From: an uncultured Bizionia sp.
Lineage (GTDB): Bacteria > Bacteroidota > Bacteroidia > Flavobacteriales > Flavobacteriaceae
DNA: 64,000 nt
Direction: 5' to 3'
Assembly (NCBI GenBank): GCA_947496215.1
Contig: CANMCF010000003.1
Coordinates: forward strand, 1 to 64,000
Below the pieces are notes generated by a model. It was not told the DNA's origin, did no database searches, and saw only the letters and a list, made by a program, of their open reading frames with translations. The translations under genes were made by a program, and so were the position numbers. Numbering within the stretch: position 1 is the first letter of the stretch; every line of letters starts with the position of its first letter. Shown one piece after another: positions 61,875-64,000 of this stretch.

Positions 61875-64000
61875 TTATTTGATGATTACACGGTCTGTTG
61901 CTACCGTACCATTAGTTGTAGTTGTTATTATTATGTAGGCCCCAGATGTTTTCAAATTGAAAGGGACTTTATAGTTTGAAGCTCCATCGATTTGTTTTTC
62001 ATACAGTTGAGCTCCTCCAATCGTAAAGAGTTTCACAATCCCTTCAAACTTTTCAGTGGAGAATACCTTATAAGTAAAAGTCGTATTGGCTTCAGCTGGA
62101 TTAGGGTACACTTTGGTGTCCAACATTACCTTGGAATCAAGTATGCTTTCTTCTTGACTTCCTTGTTGTGGATTGCCCGCAATAAGGTTATTGCCATTTT
62201 CTGGACATGTAAAGTCTGGAGCAAAAGATTGGCTTTGGGTACAGTTTGTAATTGGGTCTGTAGCAACTACCGTAAACTTGTCTTTTTCTTTACTTGCATT
62301 AATACAATCTATCGTTATTATTGGACCATTACTGTTAAAGTATGGAATATCATCTTTATACCATTGGTAAGTAATATTTGGATTACTCACTCCACTTGAT
62401 GCATCAATTATGATAGAACTACCAAATGTGTAACTAAAAACGGGAAGTTGTGGATTGGCATAATTTACACAGGTTGTGCCTCCATCACAGTAAGCTTCTA
62501 AACTGGTATATATATCTAATCCTAATCCACCTGCTGGTTCGGTAAAACTTATTGTATCGGTTACCGAGTCTCCAGATTCGTCTTCTACTGTTACAGTATA
62601 GATACCATAATCGATATCGGTAATGGTATAGGTTTCATTATTATTATAGTAGTTATTATAAACATAATTTACAGTACCGTTTGCTCCTGACAATGTTATA
62701 TCTATTGGAGGTACACCTCCTGTAACTGATATGGCTAGAGTATTATGTAACTCATCACATCCTTCCATCACTTCTACATCTACTATAATACTTCTGGGGC
62801 CAATTTCTATTTCATCTTCTACAACACATGCCCTGTCACCACTTGTTACTTCTGCTTTGTAGATTCCTAGCTCTGTAACTGTAAGTGTACTATTTGTTTC
62901 TGGAAGTAATACATTATCTCTATACCAAGCGTAAGTGGCTTCGGGATCTGTAATATCTTGTCCAGCATCCAATGGTATACTTTGTGTAAATCCACTAAAA
63001 GATTGATCTGGTCCCAAATCCAATGTAAAATCCCATGCGGCTGTAGTAAATTCTATTTCTGTAATTATACCATCTGCATCCTCTACGGTAACAGTATAAG
63101 TGATATTATTTTCTACATCAAGGATATAGGATGTGTCATTTGTATTTGCTGTAAAGGTTCCTTGTGTAGAATTAACTGTAATATTGTATGTAGGGTTTCC
63201 TCCTATTATATTAATAGTGGCCTGAATAGTATCTCCATTACAGCCTGATAGTTGAGCTTGTACAATCATTTCTGGCCCAGCTCCAAATGTGAATTGATCG
63301 TATACACTTTTATCAGAGTCAAAAAAGATGTCTTTAAAAACAGCTATGCCATCTTCTAGATTAATGTCTCCTGAATAGTATTCTACATAATCATTGTTGA
63401 AATCGGAAACTTCGTCATTTCCAATATGCTTATCTTTCATAAGCCAGAGTTTCTGTTCTGGATTATCTTCAAGATATTGTATTGCATAGCTAGATAAATG
63501 CAACTTAAAATGAATGGGGTAAGTATCTGTAAGCTCACCTGTTCGCTGTGCCAACCATATTTTTGGCCAAAATTTAACTTGGTCATCATTTTCATTTATA
63601 AAAGTTGTCCCCAAACCATTATCGCCAAACATTAAAAAATGATTGTTGCGAATTGTAGTGACATCTTGCTTGTCCATATTATTAGTAAGAATCTCATCTA
63701 CTGCTGCTACCAAATGCTCTTTATAATGTGTACTTTCGCTCTGTAATTGGTTCAAGCCTGAAATATTATCTCTTCCAAAGCCAAAAATGCGATTAGAAAA
63801 GATATTATTATTGGATGCATCCCAAAATATGAGATTCTTTGAATTTAAATAAGACGTATTACCAGATAAGGTTATTCCATATTTTAAAGCTAGATAACTG
63901 TCTACTCTATTTCTTTCATTTCTACTTAACTCTCTTGGAAAAGAGATAAACTCAGGAAAACTACCTACAAAATCTTCATCTTCTATCTCTTCCCCAAGGT
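61875..64000 (-). CDS. T9SS-sorted adhesin-like protein (5' end outside window)
   Basis: The frame is open to the right edge, so the N-terminus is missing; a TTG at 63755 is not the real start. The visible part opens with a DUF8202-like block (RELSRNERNRVDSYLALKYGITL, then IFWDASNNN and RIFGFGRDN). After it come several Ig/PKD- or SprB-like beta modules (CDGDTIQATI-type repeats; GCNGD, GCDEL, YTVTVED twice), and a T9SS type A C-terminal sorting domain (KVYPNPAEANTTFTY ... TDRVIIK). It is exported through T9SS to the cell surface. The gene precedes the RHS gene by 11 bases and may serve as its surface scaffold or partner. Confidence 0.88.
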   Translation of the reverse strand, partial: LGEEIEDEDFVGSFPEFISFPRELSRNERNRVDSYLALKYGITLSGNTSYLNSKNLIFWDASNNNIFSNRIFGFGRDNISGLNQLQSESTHYKEHLVAAVDEILTNNMDKQDVTTIRNNHFLMFGDNGLGTTFINENDDQVKFWPKIWLAQRTGELTDTYPIHFKLHLSSYAIQYLEDNPEQKLWLMKDKHIGNDEVSDFNNDYVEYYSGDINLEDGIAVFKDIFFDSDKSVYDQFTFGAGPEMIVQAQLSGCNGDTIQATINIIGGNPTYNITVNSTQGTFTANTNDTSYILDVENNITYTVTVEDADGIITEIEFTTAAWDFTLDLGPDQSFSGFTQSIPLDAGQDITDPEATYAWYRDNVLLPETNSTLTVTELGIYKAEVTSGDRACVVEDEIEIGPRSIIVDVEVMEGCDELHNTLAISVTGGVPPIDITLSGANGTVNYVYNNYYNNNETYTITDIDYGIYTVTVEDESGDSVTDTISFTEPAGGLGLDIYTSLEAYCDGGTTCVNYANPQLPVFSYTFGSSIIIDASSGVSNPNITYQWYKDDIPYFNSNGPIITIDCINASKEKDKFTVVATDPITNCTQSQSFAPDFTCPENGNNLIAGNPQQGSQEESILDSKVMLDTKVYPNPAEANTTFTYKVFSTEKFEGIVKLFTIGGAQLYEKQIDGASNYKVPFNLKTSGAYIIITTTTNGTVATDRVIIK

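Noticed and set aside
61875..63755. Start of the T9SS protein at TTG 63755
   Set aside because: The same frame continues upstream to the window edge with a clear DUF8202-like block, so the gene is 5'-truncated by the window.
1..64000. CRISPR array
   Set aside because: The only short-period repeats are protein-coding (HYR units, YD repeats) or the trinucleotide run; no array of direct repeats with unique spacers is present.

Overview
The window looks like a chromosomal segment of a Flavobacteriia/Flavobacteriaceae member (Bacteroidota). Signs are type IX secretion (T9SS) C-terminal sorting domains, the family genes DUF4290 and START-like/SRPBCC, promoters of the form TTG-N19/20-TAnnTTTG without Shine-Dalgarno sequences, low GC, and a SusC-style TonB receptor with a carboxypeptidase-regulatory N-terminus.

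Layout. 1-2745 (-): 5' part of a secreted adhesin-like protein with four ~80-residue HYR-like tandem repeats, running off the left edge. 3.3-14.1 kb: core genes (aroQ, a CRTAC1-like FG-GAP protein broken by an in-frame TAG, murA, DUF4290, DUF493, a NadR-like P-loop protein, a RecQ helicase, fmt, HU, YqgE/AlgH, a class IV aminotransferase, a START-like protein). 14.8 kb: a tRNA-Met(CAT) with an odd T loop. 15.2-42.5 kb: a very compact, all-minus cobalamin (B12) biosynthesis cluster. 43.3-50.9 kb: envelope and core genes (secreted PepSY-like protein, metallophosphoesterase, CDP-alcohol phosphatidyltransferase, a four-gene ABC/HlyD/WG-repeat operon, deoD, a TerB-like protein). 51.4-64 kb: a 3483-residue SpvB/TcdB/RHS protein preceded by a T9SS adhesin-like protein that runs off the right edge.

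The cobalamin cluster is two transcription blocks. An upstream block (42.5 to 38.6 kb) carries cobQ, cobD, cbiB and a small P-loop NTPase. A second block starts at a promoter-like TACATTTG box and a cobalamin riboswitch (about 38.37-38.53 kb). It reads through a TonB receptor, a 2Fe-2S protein, a novel-looking SDR-SUMT fusion, CbiX, CobI, CobJ-CobH, BluB, CobL, CbiG-CobM, CobK, CbiD, a NiCoT-like transporter, a ChlI/ChlD-like chelatase subunit, CobU, CbiA, a PduO-type adenosyltransferase, CobW and CobN. The methyltransferase set is that of the early-cobalt (anaerobic-type) route (CbiX, CbiD, CbiG; no CobG or CobF). The late-cobalt chelatase system (CobN plus an AAA/VWA subunit plus CobW) is also present, as is the O2-using BluB. 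CobS and CobT are not in the window.

The most notable observations are: an unassigned P-loop kinase-like gene embedded in the nucleotide-loop block; the SDR-SUMT fusion; early and late cobalt chelatases in one operon; a natural Cys-to-Asp MurA; a nonsense codon in a secreted FG-GAP protein; a ~180-bp dispersed element built of palindromes and present twice; and a degenerate tRNA-Met 3'-half at 51.2 kb in direct orientation to the intact tRNA-Met at 14.8 kb, which together bracket the cobalamin cluster.
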